A DNA stretch of 64,000 nucleotides from Sialis fuliginosa. Lineage: Eukaryota > Arthropoda > Insecta > Megaloptera > Sialidae. The translations under genes and the position numbers were made by a program. Positions 47,821-58,021 of the stretch are shown in pieces. The notes under the pieces are model-generated. The model made no database searches, was not told the origin of the DNA, and saw nothing but the letters and a program-made list of their open reading frames with translations. Positions within the stretch are counted from its first letter, which is position 1. Each line of letters starts with the position of its first letter. The stretch spans positions 26,908,001-26,972,000 of the forward strand of contig OY540810.1 of assembly GCA_961205875.1 (NCBI GenBank). Reading direction: 5' to 3'.

Positions 47821-48925
47821 TAGGGTGCTTTTTTTTGCGACTATTTTTTTTTTTTCACTCCCACCTCAAAATTTTCTTGGAAATACCTCAAAAAAAATTC
47901 CCTGTAAATTTGAGCCCTTAATATTAATATTAAGTACTCGGTTTCAGCGTTTAAAGATTTCCCATTGAAAATACACGTAAACTTGAACTTTTTTTTTTTT
48001 ACTTTTTATAGCTCAGAGGCATTTTATCCTATTTGAACGTTTGAAAAACCAAATTACGCAGAATTAAATGTTCTATAAAAGTATTTATTGCAACGAAACT
48101 GTAACTTACAAGGGTGAGACAGTACAGGTGATTAAAGTCAAATTTTTCATGAATTTCTTGTTTTTTCATTGTTATTTCATAAATGGCTGAAAATACAGAA
48201 AAAGTTTAAATAAAAAAGTTGTAGCAAATTCAATTTTCTTCAAAAAAGATCCTGAGCATCAAATCTCTATTATTGATATTTTTCAAGATAATAAGCTTTT
48301 TGTTTTTTATGATTTACGATTTTCATGAACATAAAGAACATCTATTTGAGGTTATTTACCTCTTATTTTCTTCTTGACTTTGAAAAAGTAGATAATAACT
48401 TTAAAAAAAATTGTTTTTAATAATTAGAGTCGCGAATTCATGAAAATCGTAAATCATAAAAAACAAAAAGCTTATTATCTTGAAAAATATCAATAATAGA
48501 GATTTGATGCTCAGGATCTTTTTTGAAGAAAATTGAATTTGCTACAACTTTTTTATTTAAACTTTTTCTGTATTTTCAGCCATTTATGAAATAACAATGA
48601 AAAAACAAGAAATTCATGAAAAATTTGACTTTAATCACCTGTACTGTCTCACCCTTGTAAGTTACAGTTTCGTTGCAATAAATACTTTTATAGAACATTT
48701 AATTCTGCGTAATTTGGTTTTTCAAACGTTCAAATAGGATAAAATGCCTCTGAGCTATAAAAAGTAAAAAAAAAAAAGTTCAAGTTTAAATCTTTAAACG
48801 CTGAAAGCGAGTACTTAATATTAATATTAAGGGCTCAAATTTTCAGGGAGTTTTTTTTGAGGTATTTCCAAGAAAATTTTGAGGTGGGAGTGAAAAAAAA
48901 AATAGTCGCAAAAAAAAGCACCCTA
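47821..48925. mobile_element. 1.1-kb near-perfect palindrome, hAT-like foldback
   Basis: Two arms of about 490-510 bp are almost exact reverse complements, separated by a unique spacer of about 106 bp (48331-48436). The ends are TAGGGTGCTTTTTTTTGCGA and TCGCAAAAAAAAGCACCCTA. ATATACAT lies on both sides (47813-47820 and 48926-48933), a perfect 8-bp duplication. TAGGG ends with an 8-bp duplication suit a hAT-like non-autonomous element. The main arm difference is an 18-bp segment near 47959-47976 (CCCATTGAAAATACACGT) present only on the left. No coding frame is present, and any read-through transcript would form a very long hairpin. Confidence 0.92.
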
Positions 48926-49096
48926 ATATACATATACAAATTATTGAAATTAACAATGTTGTGATCAGTATTAAATTAGGGAGAAAACTTTTCCTCTCGG
49001 CTAAAATATATGATTTCATATTTTAAGAAAGAATGAAAAAAATAATTGTAAACTATACTTTTACATAATGCCGGTGTGAATTTTCATATCTTATGT

Positions 49097-49780
49097 CAGG
49101 GGTCCCAAATCTTTTTATACCTATAAGCAAGCTTGTCCAACCCGCGGCTCGCGAGAATAATTTAAAAAATAATAATAATAATAATAATAAAGGTCTTCAG
49201 TTTTTATTTTTCCTAATCTAACTTTATTTATTCAATAAAAGGAATTGAAATTGGCACGACCAAAAAAAAAAAAAAGGCCCTCAGTTTTATATTCTGACCT
49301 GCGGCCCTTAGTAAATTGAGTTTGTGCTATGCGGCCCAGAAACTTCAAGAAGTTGGACACCTATACGTAAGAGCATATTCTACATAGAATACCGGTCGGG
49401 CGGCGGGTACCATTAATTTTTTCAAGGTGCCGGCATCAAAATCACGAATTTTAATGCGGGTACTCGGGTGTCTCTCACACCTAAACTAAAAAAGTGAGAT
49501 ATATGCCCTAACCGACTTTTTGATAGTATATTTTGTGATCTACAAAAAAGTTTCTGAGACATTTTTTCGTTTATTGCTTACTTCTTTCTATACGTATGCC
49601 GTGACTGGTAAAAATGCTATTCTTAAAACTTTGATATAATAAATAAATAATTTATTAAATATTAAAGAAAAATTTTATTGAAAACTGTAATAATTTTTTA
49701 TCGTTGTCGCACAGTGGCGGGCACATGTAAAAGGTTCGGCGGGCGCCATGGTGCCCGCGGGCACAGGGTTGGGACCCCTG
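49097..49780. mobile_element. hAT-type element, 684 bp, host of a nested element
   Basis: Perfect 12-bp inverted ends CAGGGGTCCCAA and TTGGGACCCCTG. The flanks TCTTATGT (49089-49096) and TTTTATGT (49781-49788) match at seven of eight positions. Subterminal GC-rich runs (GGTCGGGCGGCGGGTACC near 49396 and GGTGCCCGCGGGCAC near 49750) are typical of this hAT group. It is non-coding apart from the nested element at about 49132-49364. Confidence 0.92.
49132..49364. mobile_element. Second hAT-like element nested inside the first
   Basis: The left end CTTGTCCAACCCGCGGCTCG and right end AAGAAGTTGGACACCT share a TGTCCAAC/GTTGGACA inverted core. Both have adjacent CGGCTCGCG or GCGGCCC motifs typical of a separate hAT family. 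Flanks resembling a degenerate duplication are TAAGCAAG on the left and TACGTAAG on the right (six of eight). It contains an (AAT)n run (49170-49190) and an A-rich run at 49263-49276. Exact ends are uncertain by one or two bases. Confidence 0.65.
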
Positions 49781-49865
49781 TTTTATGTACTAATGCAAAC
49801 AACGTTGAATAATTTTAAAAATATACTGATTTTACTTTCTGAAAATCTATAATATAATATTCCTT

Positions 49866-50054
49866 ATCAAATACAAATCCCCTAACCATAAAAATTGTAA
49901 GAGTTTAGACTTACACGTTTAGTTAGTGTCTTTATGACTCTGATGATGATAGCATTGCTATTGAAACACGTGTAAGTCTAAACTCTTACAATTTTTATGG
50001 TTAGGGGATTTGTATTTGATAAGTCATAACCATAGTTTTTGTCTGTTGTTTGTT
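49866..50054 (+). mobile_element. Hammerhead-ribozyme-like mini-insertion, copy 2
   Basis: A 189-bp insert flanked by the perfect 14-bp direct repeat ATATAATATTCCTT (49852-49865 and 50055-50068). Perfect outer arms of about 57 bp (49863-49919 and 49967-50023) close a hairpin. In the tip lies a hammerhead-like core on the plus strand: stem I GACT (49936-49939) pairs with AGTC (49975-49978), then CTGATGA (49940-49946), stem II 49948-49962 with an ATT loop, GAAA (49963-49966) and ACACGTGT (49966-49973). The predicted cleavage is after A49974 (GTA triplet). One unpaired T precedes stem II, just as one unpaired G does in the copy at 29697. The long arms compete with the ribozyme fold. Retrozyme-like identity is inferred. 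Confidence 0.7.
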
Positions 50055-50068
50055 ATATAATATTCCTT

Positions 50069-50638
50069 CCCCAGAATTCTTATCACCTCCTCTTCTCAGA
50101 GTAAAATTTCTGGATTTAATACTGATCGTAATATATTATTATCATGTCGAAGTAATGGAACAACATGGAAACACAAACACAGGGACTAATATTTGTTTTT
50201 ATTATAAATAAGTACATATACATATATATTCAATGTACCAAATGTAAGTATTTCCGGCTAAATATCTTATACACATTATATCATATATTATACCTATATA
50301 TAGTCCTTGTTAAAAAGTTTGATAACAGTAAATAAAAGTTTAAGATTCTTATTAGAGTTTTGATTTCAAAGAAGGACTAAGACACGAAGAAGTAAAGTTT
50401 AGTTATTATTGTTGTACAAATATAATTGGGTTTTTAAATTCATGGTATTATTTTATTAACGCAAATGTAAGTTCTAGAGCTATGCACGGGTGTGAGTGAA
50501 TTTCGATCACGGTGTTGTGTTTTTGAACTAAATATTTACATCTTAACAACAAAATAATTCGGGCAAGACATACACGGATATATGCCGTAAGGGTTCCGAA
50601 GTACATACTACGTGGACTGTTTGGAGCCACTTACAAGA
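50069..50638. other. AT-rich non-coding stretch
   Basis: No gene or bounded repeat was recognised. Confidence 0.5.
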
Positions 50639-51020
50639 GCATTTTTGAGTTAGAAAAATAAATAAAAAATAGGGTCAAATTCTACTGGTTTAAGATCTAT
50701 ATTACAACACCCCATACACCTCGGCAGGCACCATTTTTGATTTAGAAAAAAATAAGAAAGAGGGTCAAATTCCACTGGTTTGTTAATACATTTCGACTTG
50801 CTACATGCCTTGTTATAAAAAAATTTATTTTTTGCCTAGCTATAGCTCCTTAGCACCCCCCTCCTGAAAAAATATTTTTTTCAAAAAAATTGTACATCTT
50901 TTACTAGAGAGCATCATTGTATATATTCAGTAAAAATTTCAAGTTTTTTGCTTTGACTGAAAAGGACACACGGACGGACAACAAAGTGAGATTAATAGGG
51001 TTTCTTCGGAACCCCCAAAA
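50639..51020 (+). repeat. Retroelement 3'-tail-like repeat, family L copy 3
   Basis: The CATTTTTGA(G/T)TTAGAAAAA..GGGTCAAATTC(T/C)ACTGG block occurs twice in tandem (about 50639-50690 and 50727-50779). The blocks shared with copy 1 follow: ATGCCTTGTTATAAAA, TTTAGCTCCTTA-like, GAGCATCATTGTATA, CACGGACGGACAACAAAGTG and GGTTTCTTCGGAACCC. It lies immediately upstream of the third hammerhead-like site. It is non-coding. Confidence 0.65.
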
Positions 51021-51023
51021 AAA

Positions 51024-51120
51024 CAATGTCACTCGACACATGTTTCAACTTTACAAGAAGTCCTCATTATGAGCCTAATACATAGTTCCAATCTTAACTC
51101 CTGATGAGGGCTTCTTAATT
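51024..51120. mobile_element. Decayed pair of hammerhead-like motifs, head to head
   Basis: On the minus strand, AATGAGGACTTCTTGTAAAG (about 51069-51050) followed by TTGAAACATGTGTCGAGTG is a mutated copy of the unit at 29697-29874: the core CTGATGA has become ATAATGA and stem II has mismatches. Facing it on the plus strand, CCTGATGAGGGCTTCTT (about 51102-51118) is the first half of another copy, truncated before GAAA. The spacer between them (CTAATACATAGTTCCAATC) resembles that adjoining the core in copy 1. Neither half can fold as a full hammerhead. No flanking duplication was found. Confidence 0.6.
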
Positions 51121-52109
51121 ATTTAAAATACCGTGTTTTTGTTTTCTCTTTTTTGGTGTAAAACCCCAATAACAAAATTATACATGATAAACAATTTAAA
51201 TATATTAAAGTTACGGAAGAAAGTTTTATACAATCATAAAACCAAACATTTGAATCCCTCGACAGTCTTTGAAAACCCCAATCGATTTCCATTTACAATT
51301 TGATTGTAAGTACCTACCTTAATCTACATATTTTATATTCTTATGAACGCCGCTTTAGACAATGATAATATGCATACGCGAATTGAATTATAAATACATT
51401 TATCTGTGGAGAAGAAAGCAGAGTAACCTCATAAAAATGTGTATAACGTTTCCAACTTGTGTATTACAGATTAAAATTGTATGTATATTTAAAATGTTAT
51501 TTCTTTTTAGATCAAATACAAAATGTGTAAAGATGATGAGTTGGAATATTAAACAATTAATTTAGAAAAGAGGGTCATTTTTATAATTTATGGTTACATT
51601 ATTAAATTATTAAGTAAACTTAAAATTCTTAACGACTTAATTAATTTTCCTTGAACCCACCAGCGATAAATTCAATTTTAGAATTATTCTAATTTTACGA
51701 GCCCACGTTCGTAATATTAAAAGTTGTGAAATCAAAGCAACTTTAACGGCCATTAAAGAAAGAATTATTTTGTTCTGGCAGTTAGCTTAAGACAAAGACG
51801 TTTATTTTTTTAAATTATTGATACAAAAAGTTGCCAAAATCACATCGATGTTATGTGTGCAGTTTTAATTTTTAATAGAACCGAGGTAATACTGTAGTTC
51901 TTGGTATTTTTTTTTTTTCAAATATTTTGTATGACTGACAATTTCAATGTTACCTTCTCAGTTAATTAAATGCCTATGGAATCGATAGATAAAAATGAAA
52001 TATGTATATAATAAAGGAAAAATATTGCTTTTTTCAAAATATAAAATATCAATTAAAAAATTGGAGAGAACATTTTATTATGACGTAATATTAGAAAAGG
52101 GTTTCACAA
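51121..52109. other. AT-rich non-coding stretch
   Basis: No gene was recognised. TTTTTTGGTGTAAAACCCCAA at about 51148 resembles TTTTTGGTGTAGAACCACAA at 30436; both lie within 1 kb of a hammerhead-like site. Confidence 0.4.
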
Positions 52110-52190
52110 TGTTTTGATGGGGGGGGGGGGGGGGGGGGGGGCAAAGTAAGGAAAAATAGCGTTACATAGTTTACGGACAGTCCCTAATCT
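52110..52190. repeat. 23-G homopolymer in a family H-like context
   Basis: GTTTTGAT is followed by 23 consecutive Gs (52119-52141) and then AAAGTAAGG and GCGTTACATAGTTTACGGAC. The order G-run, GTTACAT, GGAC matches the H fragments at 42594-42903. A run this long is prone to length change and to quadruplex folding. Confidence 0.5.
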
Positions 52191-54107
52191 ACAAATCTAC
52201 ATCAAAAGATCCTTGTTATGTGAAATAATGTGTATCAGAAATTTATTTTATAGAACAAACTGTCAAGTACTAGAATATCTCTTTCGCCCTATTGATATAT
52301 GTTCAATTGTCTCTTTGTTACTTTTGGAATTCTTTGGAATTATACTTTTGAGATCAGTTAATTACTCATGCTTTTCAGATCTAGTCGCTGAAGGTTGTAA
52401 AAAAATATATTTTAAAAAACCTACCCAGATAAACATCTATGATGATCACGAGTTGATAAAATAAATTTTTACAAAAATAGTAACATGAGTTAAATTTGTT
52501 TTGTTTTTCTTTATAACATAAAATCAGTCATTGTGGCTTGAATATAAAAATTAGATATATGGTGTCTTGGACTTTATTTTTGATCTTTTTTATTCTACAC
52601 AATTATTTACTACATTATTTTGTTCAATATTGAACGGTTTAAGCAGCGCATTACAAAAGAGAGCGCTGGCGGTAAAGTTTTTTCCAGCTTGATTTACTAT
52701 TATCGTCACTACTTATTCGTTATGTTACCTAACGTAACAAAATATATCCTATAAGCGGGTCTGAGAAAATATATATGAATTAAAAAAAACACGTAAATTA
52801 GATAAGGAGTTCTTGGACAGATAGGCAGACGTTAGGCTTTATATATATTAAGGATATATTATATAATACATAATATACATGTTATAATACAATCAAACAT
52901 TTGGCTATCGGATTGTAATTTTATTTCAGTGACATATTTTAAAAATATTTATAATAATAAGAAATAATATCTATTAATATTACTTTAAATCGCAACGCAC
53001 TAAATAAAAACAAACAAAAACACTACCTCAACTAAATGCATTCATCTAAAAATAAATATTTGTCTTTACTTATTTAGCGTTATACAACACCATCGGCTTC
53101 GACTTCGGCCAAGAAACGACCTTCAATCGGACACAACATATAGGTCATTTATCATTTTTAAATATTTCAAGTTTTGGGAGTTTCATTTTTATATTCTATT
53201 GTACCTTCATTCATTTTAAGAATGTTTATCTTCTCGTTGCCAAATTGCAAAACTTCTCGGCCTCACCTTAACTAGGTATTAAGCTTTAACAAAATAAGCT
53301 ATGAAGGATATCTACAGGTGAATAAAAAGTTACGTACATTGATTTTAAAGCCTAATATATGAACTTTTTTAAAAGTTTTACTCAATTATTTACCATAACA
53401 TAGCTGTTCTAATTTTTTATGTGCTGTCATACTTAATTCTTTTTACATAGGTACATATAAAAATTTCATATACAGATGATTGGTAACATTTTAACATAAT
53501 GCAATATATTCCAAACAAATGTTAAAATCCAAAAAAAAATTTCGAAATTTTACAGTGCAAAATTGGATATTTTATAGGCTATTAATAAGATTAGAAAGCA
53601 TACAATGGTATGATACAAAATATAGGATGGTATTTAAAAAAACAGATCGATGTCCAAAGTATGGCGTTACCTAAAAATTGTAACAAATAATTAACAGAAA
53701 AATTAGATTGTGTTAGATCTTAACATAGATATAGGGGTAATTTATATCTAGTGTTAATGATATTTTAACAAAATTTAAAACACTTTAAATTTACAACTTC
53801 TTATGACCTCTTAAAATTGAAGACTGAAAATCGCTACCAATTTTAAATACAATTTACTGTCAAAAATAGAATGTTCTTTCAATCGTCAATTTTAACAATT
53901 ACAAATTGTTATTTTAACAGTACCTACAAGATTACTGCTTTGCTAATTTACTCTGCTTTGGATGATTTCATGTTAATTATATCAATTAGTATTCTCTAAG
54001 TTTTGTTCTACTGCTGATTAAGTCAAAATTACCCGTAAAATGAAGAAAAATTAGCCAAATTTTGTGGAAAAATTAATAGAGGCTTTGTGTGATTTATAAA
54101 AAAAACT
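52191..54107. other. AT-rich non-coding stretch
   Basis: No gene was recognised. The 83-codon frame at 52213-52464 has no familiar domain and sits in featureless AT-rich DNA. Confidence 0.5.
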
Positions 54108-54260
54108 TTAACAGTGGATCGAGGGTGTTATTTTAAGCAAAAAACTTCATATGAACATGTGTCCGGAAATTCTTCTTGAGGTAGCTCCAGTCTCTCAAAA
54201 ATAATTTATTTTTATTTTCTATCTGGAGAACCCATTGTGACATATTTATAAAATTTGATA
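54108..54260 (+). repeat. Family G repeat, single-arm copy
   Basis: AACAGTGGATCGAGGGTGTT, TATGAACATGTGTCCGGAA, TTGAGGTAGCTCCAG, TATCTGGAGAACCCATTGTG are shared, in order, with the two arms of the palindromic element at 55096-55570. A short relative is near 26434. It is non-coding. Confidence 0.65.
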
Positions 54261-54539
54261 ATCAGTTTAGTACATATTAAGTGTTATTAATTTTCAGAAT
54301 CAAATCATCCTGTATATATAAATAAATTTATATTTGTAGATAATTCTAAAAAATCCATAAAGAATAAATAACTGATAATGACTCAGGTCCTTTATGTTAT
54401 TGTGATTTTCATAACAAAAAAAATGTTAATTATCGTATTATCGTCACAGATTGTGAAATTATTAATAACCACTGCTATTCAAATATACCTGATCCAAATC
54501 TACGATGGTGCAAAAATTACACCGCCTATTAATAATAAA

Positions 54540-54790
54540 ATCACATACCGACTACGAAAGCACGTAGTTTACTACGCGTTCAATAACTTCCCACCGTCAC
54601 ATTGCATTTGTTCGAACATAGCATCGACACATGCGCGCAAAGTGTCTTGTTCTAAATCCAGAATTAGCGCTTGGCGAACGTTAACACGACGCCTCGTGGG
54701 GCTGAGACGGTGTCTTGGACTCTGCCGTCATCTTACCCAGCATCCAGTCTCGCTCATGTCCAGCACGAGTATCGGGAATTGTAATGTTAA
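54540..54790. other. GC-rich island of unknown nature
   Basis: This segment is clearly less AT-rich and has many CpGs (for example TGCGCGCAAAGTG, GAACGTTAACACGACGCC). On the plus strand it forms the second half of a 144-codon frame (54378-54812) whose first half is ordinary AT-rich DNA. On the minus strand two short frames read more like protein (IPDTRAGHERDWMLGKM, and LILDLEQDTLRACVDAMFEQ ending at a stop after LLNA), but they are in different frames with stops between them. It could be a decayed coding exon, an alternative first exon, or a GC-rich regulatory element. No family was recognised. Confidence 0.35.
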
Positions 54791-55095
54791 GTATAATAAC
54801 GTCTTCGTATGATCCCAAACAAAGTTACGTTTTAATTTTTTACGTGTCGTCGGTTCCTGTAAACTCAATCTTGGTTTATTGAAAATGTAAGAAGGATATT
54901 ATGTGCTTTTAGTGTTTATAATATTGTTTTATGTGCTAGTTTAATGGTAATGTATGAACTTGTTTTAATTTTGTCAACTTTTCCAAAATGTTTACATTTT
55001 TATTAGACATTAGTCTAATATTTCTTATATTATTATAAAAATATAATCAACAAAACAGATAAAAAAATATATATTATTTATTAAAAACATATGCA

Positions 55096-55570
55096 GACTG
55101 ATTTAAAACAAGTGTTAAAAACTTAAACAGTAGATCGAGGATGATATTTTAAGCAAAAAAACTTAATATATACATGTATCAAAAATGATTAGATTTTATT
55201 TAATATCTAGAGAACCAAATATCCACCAATAATAATTTAGTTAACGTGTATATGAGATAACCGGATCCTTCAATTTGTATCTTATATTTAGTTTATTTAC
55301 CCCTTACACCCATGTGCTAAATAATTATTGGTTGATACCAGTGGCGCCGAAGCCTAGAAAAAAATTGGTTCCGGCGCCAATGGTTGATACTAAAAGTTCA
55401 TAACTTTATCACAATGGATTCTCCAGATATTAAATAAAAACTAATAATCTTTGGGGAGGCTGTAGCTCCCTCACGAGGAATTTTCGGACACATGTTCATA
55501 TAAAGTTTTTTACTTAAATTAACATCTTTGATCTACTGTTAATATTTTTTACATTCGTTGTAAATCAGTC
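55096..55570. mobile_element. Palindromic family G element, about 475 bp
   Basis: The left arm (GACTGATTTAAAACAAG, AACAGTAGATCGAGGATG, TATCTAGAGAACC) mirrors the right arm (GGATTCTCCAGATATT, CATCTTTGATCTACTGTT, TTGTAAATCAGTC). The arms share about 110-120 bp each, with unique sequence between them. The right half holds the 44-bp hAT remnant at 55339-55382. No target duplication was identified for the palindrome. It is non-coding. Confidence 0.7.
55339..55382. mobile_element. 44-bp hAT remnant with perfect 8-bp duplication
   Basis: GTTGATAC stands at 55331-55338 and again at 55383-55390. Between them are only 44 bp: a left terminus CAGTGGCGCCGAAGCC, a short AGAAAAAAATT centre and a right terminus GGTTCCGGCGCCAATG, inverted repeats of one another. 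The termini match family I (12120-12654, right end GGTTCCAGCGCCACTG). It is practically two TIRs joined, the smallest possible form of the family, either deleted after insertion or inserted as a miniature. Confidence 0.9.
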
Positions 55571-57015
55571 TTTATAGGTAATATAGGTATATCTAATATA
55601 AAATTCTTTCGCGTAATAAAACGTAGAAAATAAAATTAATACATGAATAATAAAAATAATATCACAAATCACTCACCCACGTTTCTGTTTTTTGCCAAAA
55701 GTGTGATTAGTTGTTACTAGTTCGGATTTTGACTAACAACATACCTTAACAGTGAAATAAGTAACTGAAAAAACATATCACCAATTTTTCTTAAAATACC
55801 ACGCTTGATTTCTTTTTGACACAATTTACTTTATCTTAAAATTTATTATCGAATCCCATTGATTAAAAATTATATATTTTATTTTTTACGAAAATTTATA
55901 TAATTTATAAAATGTAATACAGTTTGTACTGTTATTCTGGATACATTTTTTTTTCTATTTGGGTTGAACTTTGAAAAAAGTATCTACTATATATAACGAA
56001 GTGTCCTCACTCACTGATAATCATTTTTTTGACCATTTCCACTCATCGGAGAACCTTGAAATTTGGTATATACATTCCTTGAGGGTAAAAAATAACAACT
56101 AGTGGGCCTTTTTTGAAAAAGTTTATAAATAAGGTAACAAGGGGCCCCCAATTTAAAAAAAAAAAAGTTAGAATTTTTTTATTATTTTTTTTATATTCCT
56201 TGGGCGATATAATGTATGGTTCAAATTTCAGATTTAAAAAAAAAGAAAAAAAAAGGAAAAAAAAAGTTTTGATGTAAAAAACTATCAAAACGAAAACCGA
56301 TTATAGATTTTTTAAATTTTTTTCAAATACTTTGGTTAATTGACAACCATGAACCCGTGTCTGATTTTTGAAAAAGATATGTTAAAGAGGAGAAAATAAA
56401 CAAAATACGTTTACATATAATGTGCTTTAAGCATTTACTAAATTAATTGCAAATGTCGTAACTATGGATACATTATATTTTATTGATTATTTTAAAAAAT
56501 TTTAAATGTCAGTGGCCATTTAAAATTTTGAAGTGAATGTGTTATAATAATATGAACAATAAAATACAACAAAAAAGAAATATAAAGAACATAACGATTG
56601 AAAAAATATGCACAACTCAAAGTAATGAATAATTAAAATTTTCGTACATAAATATGTATGTCAAAAAAATTGAAGACAAACAATTACAGCATTCGAATGA
56701 CTAACATTCGGCATAACATAGGTAATAATTAAAAAAAACTTAAAGTTATTGATATATCAATATTTTTACCTACATAGGTATGTCATTGTATTAATTTGTA
56801 ATCATAAATATTAGAAGAATTTATTTAATTAATAATTAACATTGTCGTAAATTTAAATGATTTTTTTTTAATTGTTGTTTGAATTTGTACATAGTCTCTG
56901 TGATCTGAACATCGTGCTTCTAAAAGTGACAAAGTTCATTCAATTTACAACTATATTTGATTTAAAAAAAGTTCATCAATTTTAAAACAAAAAGTAGGTA
57001 TATAATATAAAAAAA
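55571..57015. other. AT-rich stretch with a family N fragment
   Basis: At 55985-56110 TACTATATATAACGAAGTGT, CTCACTCACTGATAATC and CTTGAAATTTGGTATATAC recall the 5' blocks of insect Helitron-like repeats (compare 15037). A purine-rich A/G run lies at about 56236-56265. No gene was recognised. Confidence 0.4.
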
Positions 57016-58021
57016 TCCATACTAATATTATAAATGCGAAAGTGTGTTTGTCTGTCTGTTTGTTACCTTTTCACGGCTAAACCGCTGAACCGATCTTGAT
57101 GAAATTTGACAGTAAGATAGCTTTGCATCCCGAAGACGGATATAGGCTACTTCGTATCTCGAAAATGCAACCCCTAAGAAATTGCAAGGGGGTGGAAAAA
57201 TTTGATTTTTTTTAGTAGTTAATATTTTACCCCCCGTTACATATGAAGGGTTGTAGTTGTTGTTTTTTTTGATCCGGCGGGAAAAATACTACGGGGATGG
57301 AGGTTTCAGGGGGAAAACAACCCTCAATCTCGCATAGAAACCAAGATATTTGCGATTTTGTATAATGGAAGAAAACTACAAATAAGAAAAATTTAATATT
57401 TCACCCCCTGTCACATATGAAGGGTTGTAATTGGTTACATTCGATCTGGCGAGAAAAATACTACGGCAGTGGGGTTATTAGGGGGACAAAACAACCCCTT
57501 ATCTTACATAGAAGTCAAGACATAATATAAATGCGAAAGTGTCTGTTTATTTTTTACCTGTTCACGGCTAAACCGCTCTACCGATCTTGATGAAATTTGG
57601 CAGTGAAATATCTTGCATTCCGAGGAAGAACATAGGCTACTTCGTATCCCGAAAATTCAACCCTTAAGGGATTGCAAAAGGGTTGAAAAGTTTGTATGGG
57701 GAATTTTTTTTAGTAATAAACATTTCACCCCCTGTTACATATGAAGGGTTGTAATTAGTTTTATTAGATCCGGCGGGAAAAATACCACAGGGGTCGGGTA
57801 TTTATACATGGGGTATATAGAAGAAAAAAACACCTATCTCGCATAGCAGTCAAGATATTTGCGATTTTGCATAATGAATGAAAACTAAAATATAGAAAAA
57901 TTTATATTTCACACTCTTACATATGAGTGGTTGTAATTAGCTTCACTCGATCCGGCGGAAAAAATATCATTAAGATGGGGGTTACAAAATTTACGTGAGC
58001 GAAGCCGCGGGTAGCAGCTAG
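57016..58021 (+). mobile_element. Helitron-like non-autonomous element, about 1 kb
   Basis: Begins TCCATACTAATATTATAAAT preceded by A, and ends GCCGCGGGTAGCAGCTAG followed by T, i.e. a 5' TC and a 3' CTAG between A and T with no target duplication, as Helitrons do. GC-rich self-complementary bases lie just before the CTAG. A block starting ATAATATAAATGCGAAAGTG, with ACGGCTAAACCGCT, CGATCTTGATGAAATTTG, ATAGGCTACTTCGTATC and ACATATGAAGGGTTGTA, occurs at 57029 and again from about 57523. Further degenerate ACATATGA repeats follow, so the element has internal tandem duplication. No Rep/helicase frame is present. Confidence 0.8.

Noticed and set aside
54378..54812. 144-codon plus-strand open frame, the longest in the non-tn part of the window
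   Set aside because: Its first third is AT-rich low-complexity sequence and its second part is merely the GC-rich patch read in one frame. There is no domain, no family resemblance and no splice context, so it is not called a gene.
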